Origin: Streptomyces sp. 840.1
Lineage (GTDB): Bacteria; Actinomycetota; Actinomycetes; Streptomycetales; Streptomycetaceae
Length of the DNA stretch: 64,000 bases
Assembly: GCF_003751445.1 (NCBI RefSeq)
Contig: NZ_RJUU01000001.1
Span: 3,291,001-3,355,000 of the forward strand
Reading direction: 5' to 3'
Below, piece by piece: positions 1 to 9,049 of this stretch. How positions within the stretch are numbered: the stretch's first letter is position 1; each line of letters begins with the position of its first letter. A program made the translations under genes and the position numbers. Under the pieces are notes generated by a model. It was not told the DNA's origin, did no database searches, and was given only the letters and a program-made list of their open reading frames with translations.

Positions 1-684
1 CTCGCGGGCTACGGGCGGGCCTTCGACTTCCCGGGCTTCGTGCCCGCGTACATCCGGCCGCTCTTCTGCGAGGGCAAGGGCCCGTTCCGCTGGGCCGCGC
101 TGTCCGGCGAGGCCTCCGACATCCGCAAGACCGACAAGGCGCTGCTCGAACTCTTCCCGGAGAACGAGTCGCTGCACCGCTGGATCAAGATGGCCGGCGA
201 GCGCGTCCAGTTCCAGGGGCTGCCCGCCCGCATCTGCTGGCTCGGCTACGGCGAGCGGGACCGGGCCGGCGAGCGGTTCAACGACATGGTGGCGAGCGGT
301 GAGCTGGCCGCGCCGCTGGCCATCGGCCGCGACCACCTGGACTGCGGCTCGGTGGCCTCCCCGTACCGGGAGACCGAGGCGATGCTCGACGGCTCCGACG
401 CGATCGCGGACTGGCCGCTGCTGAACGCGATGGTGAACGTGGCGTCCGGCGCCTCCTGGGTCTCCATCCACCACGGCGGCGGCGTGGGCATGGGCCGCTC
501 CATCCACGCGGGCCAGGTGTCGGTGGCCGACGGTACGAAGCTGGCCGGCGAGAAGATCCGGCGGGTGCTGACGAACGACCCGGGCATGGGCGTCATCCGG
601 CACGTGGACGCGGGGTACGACATCGCGGATTCGGTCGCCTCGGACAAGGGCGTGCGGGTGCCGATGCGGGAGGGCGAGGCGTGA
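1..684 (+). CDS. hutU: Urocanate hydratase, C-terminal part (5' end outside window)
   Basis: Urocanase converts urocanate to 4-imidazolone-5-propionate, the second step of histidine breakdown, using NAD+ as a tightly bound electrophile. The frame is open from base 1, so the N-terminal half lies upstream of the window. The visible 227 residues contain the conserved block [19 protein letters not shown], the glycine-rich segment [15 protein letters not shown] and a C-terminal [16 protein letters not shown]. These are all typical of the urocanase C-terminal domain. Its TGA overlaps the GTG of the next gene by 4 bp (GTGA at 681), so the hut genes are probably translationally coupled. Confidence 0.95.
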   Translation, partial: LAGYGRAFDFPGFVPAYIRPLFCEGKGPFRWAALSGEASDIRKTDKALLELFPENESLHRWIKMAGERVQFQGLPARICWLGYGERDRAGERFNDMVASGELAAPLAIGRDHLDCGSVASPYRETEAMLDGSDAIADWPLLNAMVNVASGASWVSIHHGGGVGMGRSIHAGQVSVADGTKLAGEKIRRVLTNDPGMGVIRHVDAGYDIADSVASDKGVRVPMREGEA

Positions 685-1937
685 CGGCCACGGGCGGACC
701 TCGGCCCACCCTGTCCTTCCAGGACATGTGGCGGGAGCTCGCTCCGATCGGACGGCACCCGGACAGCGGCGGCTACCGCCGTTACGCCTGGACCGCCGCC
801 GACACCGACTGCCGCGCGTGGTTCCGGGCGCAGGCCGAGGCCCGCGGGCTGGCCCTGGAGACCGACCGCAACGGCAACCAGTGGGCCTGGCTCGGCGACC
901 CGCTGGCCGGGGACGCCGTCGTCACCGGCTCGCACCTCGACTCGGTACCGGACGGCGGCGCCTTCGACGGACCCCTCGGCGTCGTCTCCTCCTTCGCCGC
1001 GCTCGATGAACTCCGCGACAGGGGTGTGGAGTTCACCCGGCCGCTGGCCATCACCAACTTCGGTGACGAGGAGGGCGCCCGGTTCGGCCTCGCCTGCGTC
1101 GGCTCCCGGCTCGCCGCCGGACAGCTGACCGTCGAGGCCGCGCACCGGCTCCGGGACGGGGACGGCGTCACACTCCCGCAGGCCATGGAGGCGGCCGGAC
1201 ACGACCCCGACGCCATCGGCCCCGACCCCGAACGGCTCGCCCGTATCGGCGCGTTCGTCGAACTCCACGTCGAGCAGGGCCGCGCCCTGGACCTCACCGG
1301 TGACCCCGTCGGCATCGCCTCCGCGATCTGGCCGCACGGCCGCTGGCGGTTCGACTTCCGGGGCGAGGCCAACCACGCGGGCACCACCCGGCTCGCCGAC
1401 CGGCGCGACCCGATGCTCACGTACGCCGAGACGGTGCTCGCCGCCCGCCGGGAGGCGGAGCTGGCCGGCGCCCTCGCCACCTTCGGCAAGATCGCCGTCG
1501 AGCCGAACGGCGTCAACGCCATCCCCTCCCTCGTGCGCGGCTGGCTCGACTCCCGGGCCGCCGACCAGGACACCCTGGACACCGTCGTCACCGGGATCGA
1601 ACGGGCGGCCCGGGAACACGCCGAACGGGCCGGAATCGATCTCGACGTCGTACGGGAGTCCTTCACGCCCGTGGTGGAGTTCCAGCACGCCCTGCGCGAC
1701 GAACTGGGCACGATCCTGAAGGGCGCCGCCCGGGGCAACGGCGGCGCCGCCCCCGTGCTCGGCACCGGAGCGGGACACGATGCGGGTATTTTGTCCGCTT
1801 CGGCCCCTACCGCCATGCTGTTCGTCCGCAACCCCACCGGGATCTCGCACTCGCCGGCCGAGTACGCCGCCGAGGACGACTGCGTGGCCGGGGTGATCGC
1901 ACTCGCCGATGTACTGGAAGGTCTCGCGTGCCGATGA
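681..1937 (+). CDS. M20-family amidohydrolase (allantoate amidohydrolase / N-carbamoylase type) in the hut operon
   Basis: This 418-aa zinc amidohydrolase belongs to the hydantoinase/carbamoylase branch of peptidase family M20. Members hydrolyse N-carbamoyl or similar N-acyl groups from amino acids. Visible motifs are [15 protein letters not shown] (metal-binding His/Asp), [11 protein letters not shown] (metal and catalytic Glu), ELHVEQG, and a dimerisation domain beginning about residue 210. GTG 681 overlaps the hutU stop, and its own stop overlaps the hutF start region. Automatic annotation would call it allantoate amidohydrolase, but its position between hutU and hutF suggests a histidine-pathway role. 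N-formyl-L-glutamate deformylation is the obvious candidate, by inference. Confidence 0.85.
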   Translation: MTATGGPRPTLSFQDMWRELAPIGRHPDSGGYRRYAWTAADTDCRAWFRAQAEARGLALETDRNGNQWAWLGDPLAGDAVVTGSHLDSVPDGGAFDGPLGVVSSFAALDELRDRGVEFTRPLAITNFGDEEGARFGLACVGSRLAAGQLTVEAAHRLRDGDGVTLPQAMEAAGHDPDAIGPDPERLARIGAFVELHVEQGRALDLTGDPVGIASAIWPHGRWRFDFRGEANHAGTTRLADRRDPMLTYAETVLAARREAELAGALATFGKIAVEPNGVNAIPSLVRGWLDSRAADQDTLDTVVTGIERAAREHAERAGIDLDVVRESFTPVVEFQHALRDELGTILKGAARGNGGAAPVLGTGAGHDAGILSASAPTAMLFVRNPTGISHSPAEYAAEDDCVAGVIALADVLEGLACR

Positions 1938-3337
1938 CGACGGAGTCCACGACGCAGCCCACTGCGCAGCCGACGGGCCGGCCCGTCACCGCGACGTACT
2001 GGCTCTCGCACGCCTGGCTCGGCACGCATGTCGAGCCGGGCGTGGTCCTGGAGGTGTCCGACGGCCTGATCGCCGGGGTGCGGACGGGAGTCGACTCCCC
2101 GCCGCCCGGCGCCACCGTGCTGCGCGGCCTCACCCTGCCCGGTCTCGCCAACACCCACTCGCACGCCTTCCACCGCGCCCTGCGCTCGACCGTCCAGGTC
2201 GGCTCCGGCACCTTCTGGACCTGGCGCGAGACCATGTACCAGGTAGCGGCCCGGCTCACCCCCGAGACGTACTACGAACTGGCCCGCGCGGTGTACGCCG
2301 AAATGGCGCTGGCAGGCATCACCGCGGTCGGTGAATTCCACTATCTGCACCACGCGCCCGGCGGCACCCCCTACAGCGACCCGAACGCGATGGGCGTGGC
2401 CCTGATCGAGGCCGCGCGCGAGGCGGGCATCCGAATCACCTTGCTGGACACCGCCTACCTCGCCGCCGGGTTCGGCCGCCGCCCCTCCCAGTACCTGAAG
2501 CCGGACCGGCACCAACTGCGCTTCTCCGACACCACCGCCGATGCCTGGGCCGAGCGCGCCTCCCTCCTCAAGGGCGACGAACACGCCCTGATCGGGGCGG
2601 CCGTCCACTCCGTGCGCGCCGTGCCCGCCGACCAGCTCGCCACCGTCGCGGCCTGGGCCCAGGAGAGGCGGGCGCCCCTCCATGTCCACCTCTCCGAGCA
2701 GACCGCGGAGAACGACGCCTGCCTCGCCGCCCACGGCCGCACCCCCACCCGGCTCCTCGCCGACCACGGGGTGCTCGGCCCGCGCACCACCGGCGTGCAC
2801 AACACCCACCTCACCGACGAGGACATCGCGCTGATCGGCTCCACGGCCACCGGCACCTGCATGTGCCCGACCACCGAACGCGACCTCGCCGACGGCATCG
2901 GCCCCGCCGTCGCCCTCCAGCGCGCCGGCTCCCCGCTCTCGCTCGGCAGCGACAGTCATGCCGTGATCGACCTCTTCGAGGAGGCCCGCGCGATGGAACT
3001 CAACGAACGGCTGCGCACCCGGACCCGCGGCCACTGGACCGCGGCCGCGCTGCTGCGGGCCGCCTCCGCCGACGGCCACGCCGCCCTCGGCCGGCCCGAG
3101 GCGGGCATCCTCGAACCGGGCGCGCCCGCAGATCTGGCGACCGTCGCCCTGGACTCCGTCAGAACAGCGGGGCCGGTGCCGAGGCTGGCTGCCGAGACGG
3201 CCGTATTCGCCGCCTCCGCGGCCGATGTGCGCCATACGGTGGTCGCCGGCCGTCACATCGTGCGCGACGGACACCACACGCTGGTCGACGACGTACCCGG
3301 AGCGCTCGCGAAAGCCGTCGCGGCCCTGCACCACTGA
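1928..3337 (+). CDS. hutF: Formimidoylglutamate deiminase
   Basis: HutF deiminates N-formimino-L-glutamate to N-formyl-L-glutamate and ammonia. The 469-aa protein is an amidohydrolase-superfamily TIM barrel. It shows the N-terminal metal motif [12 protein letters not shown], a VGEFHYLHH segment, HVHLSEQ around residue 258, NTHLTDEDI, and the late metal ligand in [19 protein letters not shown] 1928 has a GGAAGG ribosome site 6 nt upstream. ATG 1934, which forms an ATGA overlap with the previous stop, is an alternative giving a protein two residues shorter. Having HutF together with HutI marks the five-step histidine route. Confidence 0.93.
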   Translation: MPMTTESTTQPTAQPTGRPVTATYWLSHAWLGTHVEPGVVLEVSDGLIAGVRTGVDSPPPGATVLRGLTLPGLANTHSHAFHRALRSTVQVGSGTFWTWRETMYQVAARLTPETYYELARAVYAEMALAGITAVGEFHYLHHAPGGTPYSDPNAMGVALIEAAREAGIRITLLDTAYLAAGFGRRPSQYLKPDRHQLRFSDTTADAWAERASLLKGDEHALIGAAVHSVRAVPADQLATVAAWAQERRAPLHVHLSEQTAENDACLAAHGRTPTRLLADHGVLGPRTTGVHNTHLTDEDIALIGSTATGTCMCPTTERDLADGIGPAVALQRAGSPLSLGSDSHAVIDLFEEARAMELNERLRTRTRGHWTAAALLRAASADGHAALGRPEAGILEPGAPADLATVALDSVRTAGPVPRLAAETAVFAASAADVRHTVVAGRHIVRDGHHTLVDDVPGALAKAVAALHH

Positions 3338-3387
3338 GCAGCGCGGCGCGCAGCACCCCGCCCCCACGCAAGGAGAGCAGCCCCCCG

Positions 3388-4575
3388 ATGACGACGACCG
3401 CCCTCACCCACATCTCCGCACTGGTCACCAACGACCCCTCCCTCGGTGACGGTTCCCCCCTCGGACTGATCCAGGACGCGGCCGTCGTCATCGAGGGCGA
3501 CCGGGTCGTCTGGACCGGTGAATCCAGCAAAGCACCCGCCACTGACAACGCCGTCGACGCGGCCGGCCGGGCCGTGATCCCCGGCTTCGTCGACTCCCAC
3601 TCGCACCTCCTCTTCGCGGGCGACCGGACCCAGGAGTTCAACGCCCGGATGTCAGGGCGGGCCTACAGCGCGGGCGGCATCCGCACCACCGTCGCCGCCA
3701 CCCGCGCCGCCACCGACGAGGAACTCGACGCCAACGTCGCCCGCTACCTCGCCGAGGCGCTGCGCCAGGGCACCACGACCTTCGAGACCAAGTCCGGCTA
3801 CGGCCTCACCGTCGAGGACGAGGCCCGCGCCCTGCGCATCGCGGCCCGCCACACCGACGAGGTCACCTTCCTGGGCGCCCACATCGTCTCCCCGGACTAC
3901 GCCGACGACCCGGCCGGCTACGTCGACCTGGTCACCGGCCCGATGCTCGACGCCTGCGCTCCGTACGCCCGCTGGATCGACGTCTTCTGCGAGCGGGGCG
4001 CCTTCGACGGCGACCAGGCCCGAGCCGTCCTCACCGCCGGCCGCGCCAAGGGCCTGCACCCCCGCGTCCACGCCAACCAGCTCGGCCACGGACCGGGTGT
4101 CCAGCTCGCGGTGGAACTCGACGCGGCCTCCGCCGACCACTGCACCCACCTCACCGACGCGGACATCGACGCCCTGGCCCAGTCCGCCACCGTCGCCACG
4201 CTGCTGCCCGGCGCCGAGTTCTCCACCCGCGCCGCCTGGCCCGACGCGCGCCGCATCCTCGACGCGGGCGCCACCGTCGCCCTCTCCACGGACTGCAACC
4301 CGGGCTCCTCGTTCACCTCGTCCATGCCGTTCTGCGTCGCGCTCGCCGTGCGCGACATGGGCATGACCCCCGACGAGGCCCTCTGGTCGGCCACCGCGGG
4401 CGGTGCCGCGGCCCTGCGGCGTACCGACATCGGGCGCATCGTCCCCGGGGCCCGCGCGGACCTGGTGGTGCTGGACGCGCCCAGCCACGTCCACCTCGCC
4501 TACCGGCCCGGCGTGCCGCTGGTGCACCAGGTCTGGCGGCGCGGCGAGCGCACCGGCCCGCGCCACGCCGGCTGA
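3388..4575 (+). CDS. hutI: Imidazolonepropionase
   Basis: HutI opens the ring of 4-imidazolone-5-propionate to N-formimino-L-glutamate, linking HutU to HutF. The 395-aa amidohydrolase has the metal motif [12 protein letters not shown] near residue 70, the substrate loop [29 protein letters not shown] and [10 protein letters not shown]. All are characteristic of this enzyme. ATG 3388 has an AAGGAG site 11 nt upstream and lies 50 bp after hutF. A strong terminator follows the stop, so this is the last gene of the operon in this direction. Confidence 0.95.
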   Translation: MTTTALTHISALVTNDPSLGDGSPLGLIQDAAVVIEGDRVVWTGESSKAPATDNAVDAAGRAVIPGFVDSHSHLLFAGDRTQEFNARMSGRAYSAGGIRTTVAATRAATDEELDANVARYLAEALRQGTTTFETKSGYGLTVEDEARALRIAARHTDEVTFLGAHIVSPDYADDPAGYVDLVTGPMLDACAPYARWIDVFCERGAFDGDQARAVLTAGRAKGLHPRVHANQLGHGPGVQLAVELDAASADHCTHLTDADIDALAQSATVATLLPGAEFSTRAAWPDARRILDAGATVALSTDCNPGSSFTSSMPFCVALAVRDMGMTPDEALWSATAGGAAALRRTDIGRIVPGARADLVVLDAPSHVHLAYRPGVPLVHQVWRRGERTGPRHAG

Positions 4576-4594
4576 TACGGGCTCAGCAACGCGG

Positions 4595-4626
4595 AAGGAC
4601 CTGCCCCTTGACCGGGGCAGGTCCTT
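4595..4626 (+). terminator. Intrinsic terminator of the hut operon
   Basis: A perfect 13-bp inverted repeat, 4595-4607 (AAGGACCTGCCCC) against 4614-4626, encloses the 6-nt loop TTGACC and is followed by TTGTC. It lies between the convergent hutI and sigma-factor genes and may act in both directions. Confidence 0.9.
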
Positions 4627-4665
4627 TGTCCGGCAGTCCTCACGGGCGCGCCGTGAGGTGCCCGC

Positions 4666-5646
4666 TCATTCCTCCAGGGTCAGGCCCTTGCGGAGCTTGA
4701 CCAGGGTGCGGGAGAGCAGCCGCGAGACGTGCATCTGCGAGATGCCGAGCTCCTCGCCGATCTCCGACTGCGTCATGTTGGCGACGAACCGGAGCGAGAG
4801 GATGGTCCGGTCGCGGCCGGGCAGCGAGGCGATCAGCGGCTTCAGGGACTCGACGTACTCGATGCCTTCGAGTCCGTGGTCCTCGTAACCGATCCGGTCG
4901 GCCAGCGCGCCGTCGTTCTCGTCCTCCTCGGGCTTGGCGTCCAGCGAGCTCGCGGTGTACGCGTTGCTCGCGGCCATGCCCTCGACGACTTCTTCGTTGC
5001 TGATGCCCAGGCGGTCGGCGAGCTCGCCCACGGTGGGCGCTCGGTCCAGCTGCTGGGCGAGCTCGTCGCCCGCCTTGGCCAGGTCGAGCCGCAGCTCCTG
5101 CAGGCGGCGCGGCACGCGCACGGACCAGCTGGTGTCGCGGAAGAAGCGCTTGATCTCACCGACGATCGTCGGCATCGCGAAGGTCGGGAACTCGACGCCC
5201 CGGCTCAGCTCGAAGCGGTCGATCGCCTTGATCAGGCCGATGGTGCCGACCTGGACGATGTCCTCCATCGGTTCGCTGCGGGAGCGGAACCGGGAGGCGG
5301 CGAACTTGACCAGGGCCATGTTCAGCTCGACGAGCGTGTTGCGTACGTAGGAGTACTCGTGGGTGCCCTCTTCGAGGGACTCGAGCCGGGCGAAGAGCGT
5401 CTTGGAGAGCGCCCTGGCGTCCAGCGCGCCCATCTCGGATGCGGGCGGGATCTCGGGAAGGTCCACGAGTCCGCCGGTGGTGCTCCCGGTAACGCCGTAC
5501 TCACTGCGGGTGGTGCTGGTGGTGCGGGTGGTGCTCGAGCGCGTGCCGTCCGGGACGGCCGCGGCAGGGGAGTCGGATTCGGTCAGTCCCTGAGGACATG
5601 CTGACGTCGCGTTGCGGGTACGCGGTTCGTCGAGCCGGGGTGACAT
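4666..5646 (-). CDS. RNA polymerase sigma factor, SigB/SigF/SigG family
   Basis: A 326-aa alternative sigma factor of the general-stress/sporulation type. Region 2 carries the DIVQVGTIGLIKAIDRFE core-binding stretch and GVEFPTFAMPTIVGEIKRFFRD. Region 3 contains LADRLGISNEEVVEGM. Region 4 holds a helix-turn-helix, MTQSEIGEELGISQMHVSRLL. The N-terminal ~90 residues are low-complexity and Thr/Ser-rich. ATG 5646 is chosen for its strong GGAGGAG site 3 nt upstream; a longer frame to 5784 lacks conserved sequence. It is divergent from a STAS protein and a RsbW-like kinase, the usual partner-switching set. A SigB-type promoter lies upstream, suggesting autoregulation. Confidence 0.93.
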   Translation of the reverse strand: MSPRLDEPRTRNATSACPQGLTESDSPAAAVPDGTRSSTTRTTSTTRSEYGVTGSTTGGLVDLPEIPPASEMGALDARALSKTLFARLESLEEGTHEYSYVRNTLVELNMALVKFAASRFRSRSEPMEDIVQVGTIGLIKAIDRFELSRGVEFPTFAMPTIVGEIKRFFRDTSWSVRVPRRLQELRLDLAKAGDELAQQLDRAPTVGELADRLGISNEEVVEGMAASNAYTASSLDAKPEEDENDGALADRIGYEDHGLEGIEYVESLKPLIASLPGRDRTILSLRFVANMTQSEIGEELGISQMHVSRLLSRTLVKLRKGLTLEE

Positions 5647-5750
5647 GGTCTCCTCCATCGTTCTCGGCATATGGCTGCCGATGCCCATACGTGTTCCTGC
5701 GGTGAAGCGGCGCCTCCAAAGCCGGCCATGTTTTTTGGTGTCCCCTACCC

Positions 5751-5777
5751 TTACCCGGTCCGTATGGGTCGTTACAA
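5751..5777 (-). promoter_or_regulatory. Candidate SigB-type promoter for the sigma-factor gene
   Basis: On the minus strand, TTGTAA (5777-5772) is separated by 15 nt from GGGTAA (5756-5751). This resembles the GTTT-like -35 and GGGTA -10 elements used by stress sigma factors. Transcription would start about 100 nt before ATG 5646. Confidence 0.45.
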
Positions 5778-5879
5778 GCTCCAATTACCGCTAAATGTCC
5801 GGTTTGTTGAGGTCTTCGGCTACCGCGTGGCGCACGGAACGCGTACTGTTTCAAGAACGTCAGCGACAGCTGCAACGCA

Positions 5880-5901
5880 TCTGCATGCACATTGATGCAG
5901 A
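5880..5901. promoter_or_regulatory. Inverted repeat upstream of the STAS gene
   Basis: TCTGCAT (5880-5886) and ATGCAGA (5895-5901) form a perfect 7-bp inverted repeat with an 8-nt spacer. It sits 28 nt before the start of the anti-sigma antagonist gene and could be an operator or a short leader hairpin. Confidence 0.35.
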
Positions 5902-5929
5902 CAGTGACGATCGGTAAAGAGGGACGGGC

Positions 5930-6298
5930 ATGGACCGCGGGACGGTCGGCAGTGCGAACCGGGGTCGGCTTCAGGTCGATGCCCGCACGGTGGGCCGCAG
6001 TGAGGTTGTGACGCCGGTGGGTGAGCTCGATCACCACACGGCCGACCTGCTGCGCGAGCCCCTGGAGAGCGCGGTCGAGCAAGGGCGCGCGCGCCTGGTG
6101 GTGGACTGCTCGGGACTCGATTTCTGTGATTCCACCGGGCTGAACGTGCTGCTCGGTGCCCGCCTCAAGGCGGAGGCGGCCGGGGGAGGGGTCCATTTGG
6201 CCGGAATGCAGCCGGTGGTGGCGCGCGTATTCGAGATCACCGGGGCCGAGGCGGTTTTCACCGTTCACGGCTCCCTCGAAGAGGCCCTGGAAGACTGA
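5930..6298 (+). CDS. STAS-domain anti-sigma factor antagonist (RsbV/SpoIIAA-like)
   Basis: A 122-aa single-domain STAS protein of the partner-switching type. Unphosphorylated, such proteins bind the anti-sigma kinase and free the sigma factor. The phosphorylatable serine is Ser68 in DFCDSTGLNVLLG, preceded by VTPVGELDHHTADLL and ARLVVDCSGL. The C-terminus has the usual HLAGMQPVVARVFEITG helix. ATG 5930 is preceded by GAGGGA at 7 nt. It is divergent from the sigma gene and 230 bp upstream of the RsbW-like kinase. Confidence 0.92.
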   Translation: MDRGTVGSANRGRLQVDARTVGRSEVVTPVGELDHHTADLLREPLESAVEQGRARLVVDCSGLDFCDSTGLNVLLGARLKAEAAGGGVHLAGMQPVVARVFEITGAEAVFTVHGSLEEALED

Positions 6299-6461
6299 CC
6301 GCGGTGCGTTTCGACTCCCCGTACGTCCCGCGTGTTGCTCGTGTCACGCGATCCGCGTAGCCGAAGTGGGTGTTGTCACGATTCCCCCGGGCAGGAGACA
6401 CCCCGGTGAGTCATCCCGGCGAACCACACGTTCCGTGTCCGTATCGGCGTCTCTGTCTGAG

Positions 6462-6485
6462 TTCGTATGTGTATTCGTATCTGTA
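6462..6485 (+). repeat. Tandem 12-mer in the leader of the anti-sigma gene
   Basis: Two adjacent 12-mers, TTCGTATGTGTA (6462-6473) and TTCGTATCTGTA (6474-6485), differ at one base. They form a T-rich island in otherwise GC-rich DNA 44 bp before ATG 6529. They could be a regulator site or promoter DNA. Confidence 0.5.
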
Positions 6486-6528
6486 TCTGTTCAATGGCGA
6501 CATGGTGAATCGGTGAGGTGAAGCGCTG

Positions 6529-7077
6529 ATGAGCACCACCCGGCAGCATCCGCCGGGCGACCTCGGCCGCGAGCCGGAGGGCGCCGGCGAGGGTGCGCGT
6601 GCCGACGCGGGCTCCCGTGCGGACGAGGGCGTCGGCGCTTCCTCCGAGGGCGCGGCCCGTCCGGGCGAGCGGCAGTGGCGCACGCTGTCCCTGCGGCAGG
6701 TCAGCGGCATCGTGCCGACGGCCCGCGATTTCGCCCGTACGGCGCTCCAGGAATGGGGCTGGCTGCCCGCATCGAGCGCCGACCGCCGGGCGGCCGCCGA
6801 GGACGTCCTGCTGGTCGTCTCCGAGCTGGTCACCAACGCGTGCCTGCACGCGGAGGGCCCCGACGAGCTGCGTATCGGCTGCACGCCCAAGGCGTTGCGC
6901 GTCGAGGTCGTCGACGGCGGCGCGGGACAGCCCGCCCCGCGCACCCCGCACCGGGCCGGCCGGCCCGGCGGGCACGGCATGTTCATCGTGCAGCGGCTCT
7001 GCCTGGACTGGGGAGTCGTACGGGTGCCGGGCGAACCCGGCAAGACCGTCTGGGCGGAGCTGGCCGCCCCCGCATAG
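6529..7077 (+). CDS. RsbW/SpoIIAB-like ATP-binding protein (anti-sigma factor type)
   Basis: This 182-aa protein has a single HATPase_c_2 domain. The N box is [13 protein letters not shown] (about residues 102-114), and the G1/G2 boxes are VVDGGAGQP and [14 protein letters not shown]. It is expected to bind and inhibit a sigma factor while phosphorylating a STAS antagonist, here presumably the sigma factor at 4666 and STAS protein at 5930. The first ~45 residues are a disordered Gly/Glu/Ala-rich extension. Start ATG 6529 has a weak GAGG site about 10 nt upstream. Pairing with the neighbouring sigma factor is inferred from context. Confidence 0.88.
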   Translation: MSTTRQHPPGDLGREPEGAGEGARADAGSRADEGVGASSEGAARPGERQWRTLSLRQVSGIVPTARDFARTALQEWGWLPASSADRRAAAEDVLLVVSELVTNACLHAEGPDELRIGCTPKALRVEVVDGGAGQPAPRTPHRAGRPGGHGMFIVQRLCLDWGVVRVPGEPGKTVWAELAAPA

Positions 7078-7134
7078 CCGACGCGGGTCTCCCCGTCCGC
7101 CCAGGGCTGTACCCCCTGGGCCCCACGCACCTCG

Positions 7135-7161
7135 AAGAGCGCGCCGGATCGGCGCGCTCTT
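7135..7161 (+). terminator. Intrinsic terminator after the anti-sigma gene
   Basis: Perfect 12-bp stem AAGAGCGCGCCG (7135-7146) with CGGCGCGCTCTT (7150-7161), a GAT loop and a following TTGTCTT. Confidence 0.9.
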
Positions 7162-7277
7162 TGTCTTCCCTCCACAAGGCCCCGGGCGTACCTTGAGCGC
7201 CAAATCTGATGTGTCGTCAGCTATTTGGGCCGCACGGAAGCGGCGCACGGCGACTCCCGGCATGAGGGGAATTCGAG

Positions 7278-7958
7278 GTGTCGTACCAGAAGCGAACAGC
7301 TCTCGCGCTGGCGTCCGGGCTGGCGGGGGCGGTGGTGCTGATGGCCGCGCCCGCCGCCCACGCGACGGTCGTCGACGTCAACTACAAGTGCAAGACCCCG
7401 ATCGGGGACAAGGCCGCCGTGTCGCCCATCGACATCAAGAGCGTCAAGAGCGGCGGCGGCTACAAGCTCACCATGTCCTTCCAGAAGGGCGTCTCCTCCA
7501 GCCCGGTCGAACTGGGCAAGGGCGCGATGAACCCCAGCGCGGTGATCAAGGTGGGCGGCGCCGACCCCGGCCAGGTCCAGGTGGCCGGAGCGGCCAACTC
7601 CGCCGCGATCCCGGCCAACAGCCCCATCAAGATCAGTGACCTGTCGGGCACCTACACCCCGAAGAAGAGCGGCAAGGTCGACTTCACCGCCGGAGTGCTC
7701 ACCATCAAGGCACTCGGTACGACGACGACCTGCACCCCGTCCAACAACCCGGGCCCCTCGCTCTCCCTCGACGTCAAGGCCGCGGGCGGAAGCGGGGGCG
7801 GCGGCGGGCAGAGCACGCCGGACGGCGGGAGCTCCCTGCCGAAGACCGGACCGCTCGACTCGGCGGTCGCGCTCGGCACGCTCGGCGGGACGGTGCTGCT
7901 GACCGGCGCCGCCGGGGTGCTCTGGCTGACCAGGCGCGGGCAGCGGGCCGCGGGCTGA
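7278..7958 (+). CDS. Secreted beta-rich protein with LPKTG sortase signal
   Basis: A 226-aa exported wall protein. Residues 1-30 are a signal peptide ending AAHA. Then comes a domain of about 125 residues bracketed by one N-terminal and one C-terminal cysteine (VNYKCK ... TTTTCTP), a Gly-rich linker, LPKTG at residues 187-191, a hydrophobic helix and a WLTRRGQR tail. This is a complete sortase sorting signal. GTG 7278 has a GAGGGG site 7 nt upstream. The Cys-bracketed domain recurs in the protein at 10188. The gene begins a run of four surface-protein genes, 44 bp ahead of the next. Confidence 0.88.
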   Translation: MSYQKRTALALASGLAGAVVLMAAPAAHATVVDVNYKCKTPIGDKAAVSPIDIKSVKSGGGYKLTMSFQKGVSSSPVELGKGAMNPSAVIKVGGADPGQVQVAGAANSAAIPANSPIKISDLSGTYTPKKSGKVDFTAGVLTIKALGTTTTCTPSNNPGPSLSLDVKAAGGSGGGGGQSTPDGGSSLPKTGPLDSAVALGTLGGTVLLTGAAGVLWLTRRGQRAAG

Positions 7959-8002
7959 CTCCCCGCGAACCGCAGCCGCCGTCACGCACCAGGGAGCCGC
8001 CC

Positions 8003-9049
8003 ATGCCGCCGTTGACCGGTCATCTCACCCGCTTCGCCCCAGGGCGTGTCCGCGAAGTCCCGTCATCGCGCCGACGACTGGCACACGCGCTCGCCGTACC
8101 GCTGCTCGCCGCCCTGTGGTGGACCGACGCCACGACCGGGCCGGCCGGTGCGACCGAGCACCCGGCCGCCCCGGCGTGGACGGCGCAGCCCTCGGCCAAC
8201 GGCGCCGGCCGGGACGGCGGCAGACCGTACTTCTACCTGGAGGGCCTGCCCGGCAGCGTCCTCCAGGACCGTCTCTCGGTCACCAACCCGGGCCCGGACC
8301 CGCTGACCGTACGGCTGCGCGGCGCCGACGCGTACAACACCGCGAAGGGCGGCTTCGCGGTACGCGGCGCGCACGGTTCCACCGGCACCGGGGCCTGGCT
8401 GCGGACGGCCACCGACAAGGTGACCGTGCCCGGCCGGACCCGCGCCGAGGTGCCCGTGTCCGTCACGGTGCCCGGCGACGCGCTGCCCGGTGACCACCCG
8501 GGCGCGATCGTCGCCGAGAGCGGCGGCCGCTCGGTGGGCGTCCGGGTCCAGCTGCGGGTCGGCGGGCCGACGCTGGCAGCGCTCACGGTCGAGGACGTCT
8601 CGGTGTCCGGCGGCACCATCCACTACACGCTGGTCAACCGGGGCAACGCGGTCCTCGCGCCCCGGCTCGCGGTCAGCGCCGACGGGGTGTTCGGCACGCT
8701 GCTGCGGCGCGACGCCCGCACGCTGCCCGTCGAGCTGCTGCCCGGTCAGCGGGCCCGGCTCACCGAACCGTGGCGGGACACCCCCGCCCTCGACTCCGCC
8801 ACCGTCCGGCTGCGCGTGAGCGCGGCGGGCGGCGCGCACGACGAGGCGACGGCCCCGGCGCTCTTCGTCCCGTGGGTGCCGGTCACCGGGGGCGGGCTGC
8901 TGCTCCTGGCCGGGGCCGCAGCGGCCGCGTACGCCTACCGGCGGCGGGCGGCACGGCGCGGCGGGCCCGACGCCGGGGCCGCGCCGTCCCCTGACCTGCA
9001 ACAGCACTCCGACGAGAGGCACTTGGTGAAGGCGGGAGCGGAATCGTGA
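8003..9049 (+). CDS. WxLIP/DUF916-like membrane-anchored surface protein
   Basis: A 348-aa exported protein. An N-terminal hydrophobic segment lies at about residues 27-48, then an Ig-like domain from about residue 73 (YFYLEGLPGSVLQDRLSVTN, LTVRLRGADAYNTAKGGFAV) and a LPGDHPGAIVAE turn near 160. A second beta-domain follows, then a C-terminal TM helix (about 293-313) and a basic tail. This layout and the turn motif match the WxL-interacting-protein (DUF916) fold, which binds peptidoglycan and WxL proteins in Firmicutes. Assignment is by pattern, not search. GGGAG lies 6 nt before ATG 8003. Its stop overlaps the next gene (GTGA at 9046). Confidence 0.78.
   Translation: MPPLTGHLTRFAPGRVREVPSSRRRLAHALAVPLLAALWWTDATTGPAGATEHPAAPAWTAQPSANGAGRDGGRPYFYLEGLPGSVLQDRLSVTNPGPDPLTVRLRGADAYNTAKGGFAVRGAHGSTGTGAWLRTATDKVTVPGRTRAEVPVSVTVPGDALPGDHPGAIVAESGGRSVGVRVQLRVGGPTLAALTVEDVSVSGGTIHYTLVNRGNAVLAPRLAVSADGVFGTLLRRDARTLPVELLPGQRARLTEPWRDTPALDSATVRLRVSAAGGAHDEATAPALFVPWVPVTGGGLLLLAGAAAAAYAYRRRAARRGGPDAGAAPSPDLQQHSDERHLVKAGAES

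Noticed and set aside
782..3367. Long antisense open frame across the hut genes (861 codons), and similar giant antisense frames elsewhere
   Set aside because: High GC3 makes the complementary strand stop-poor. The translations are Gly/Arg/Ala-rich without family motifs, while the sense frames are clear enzymes.
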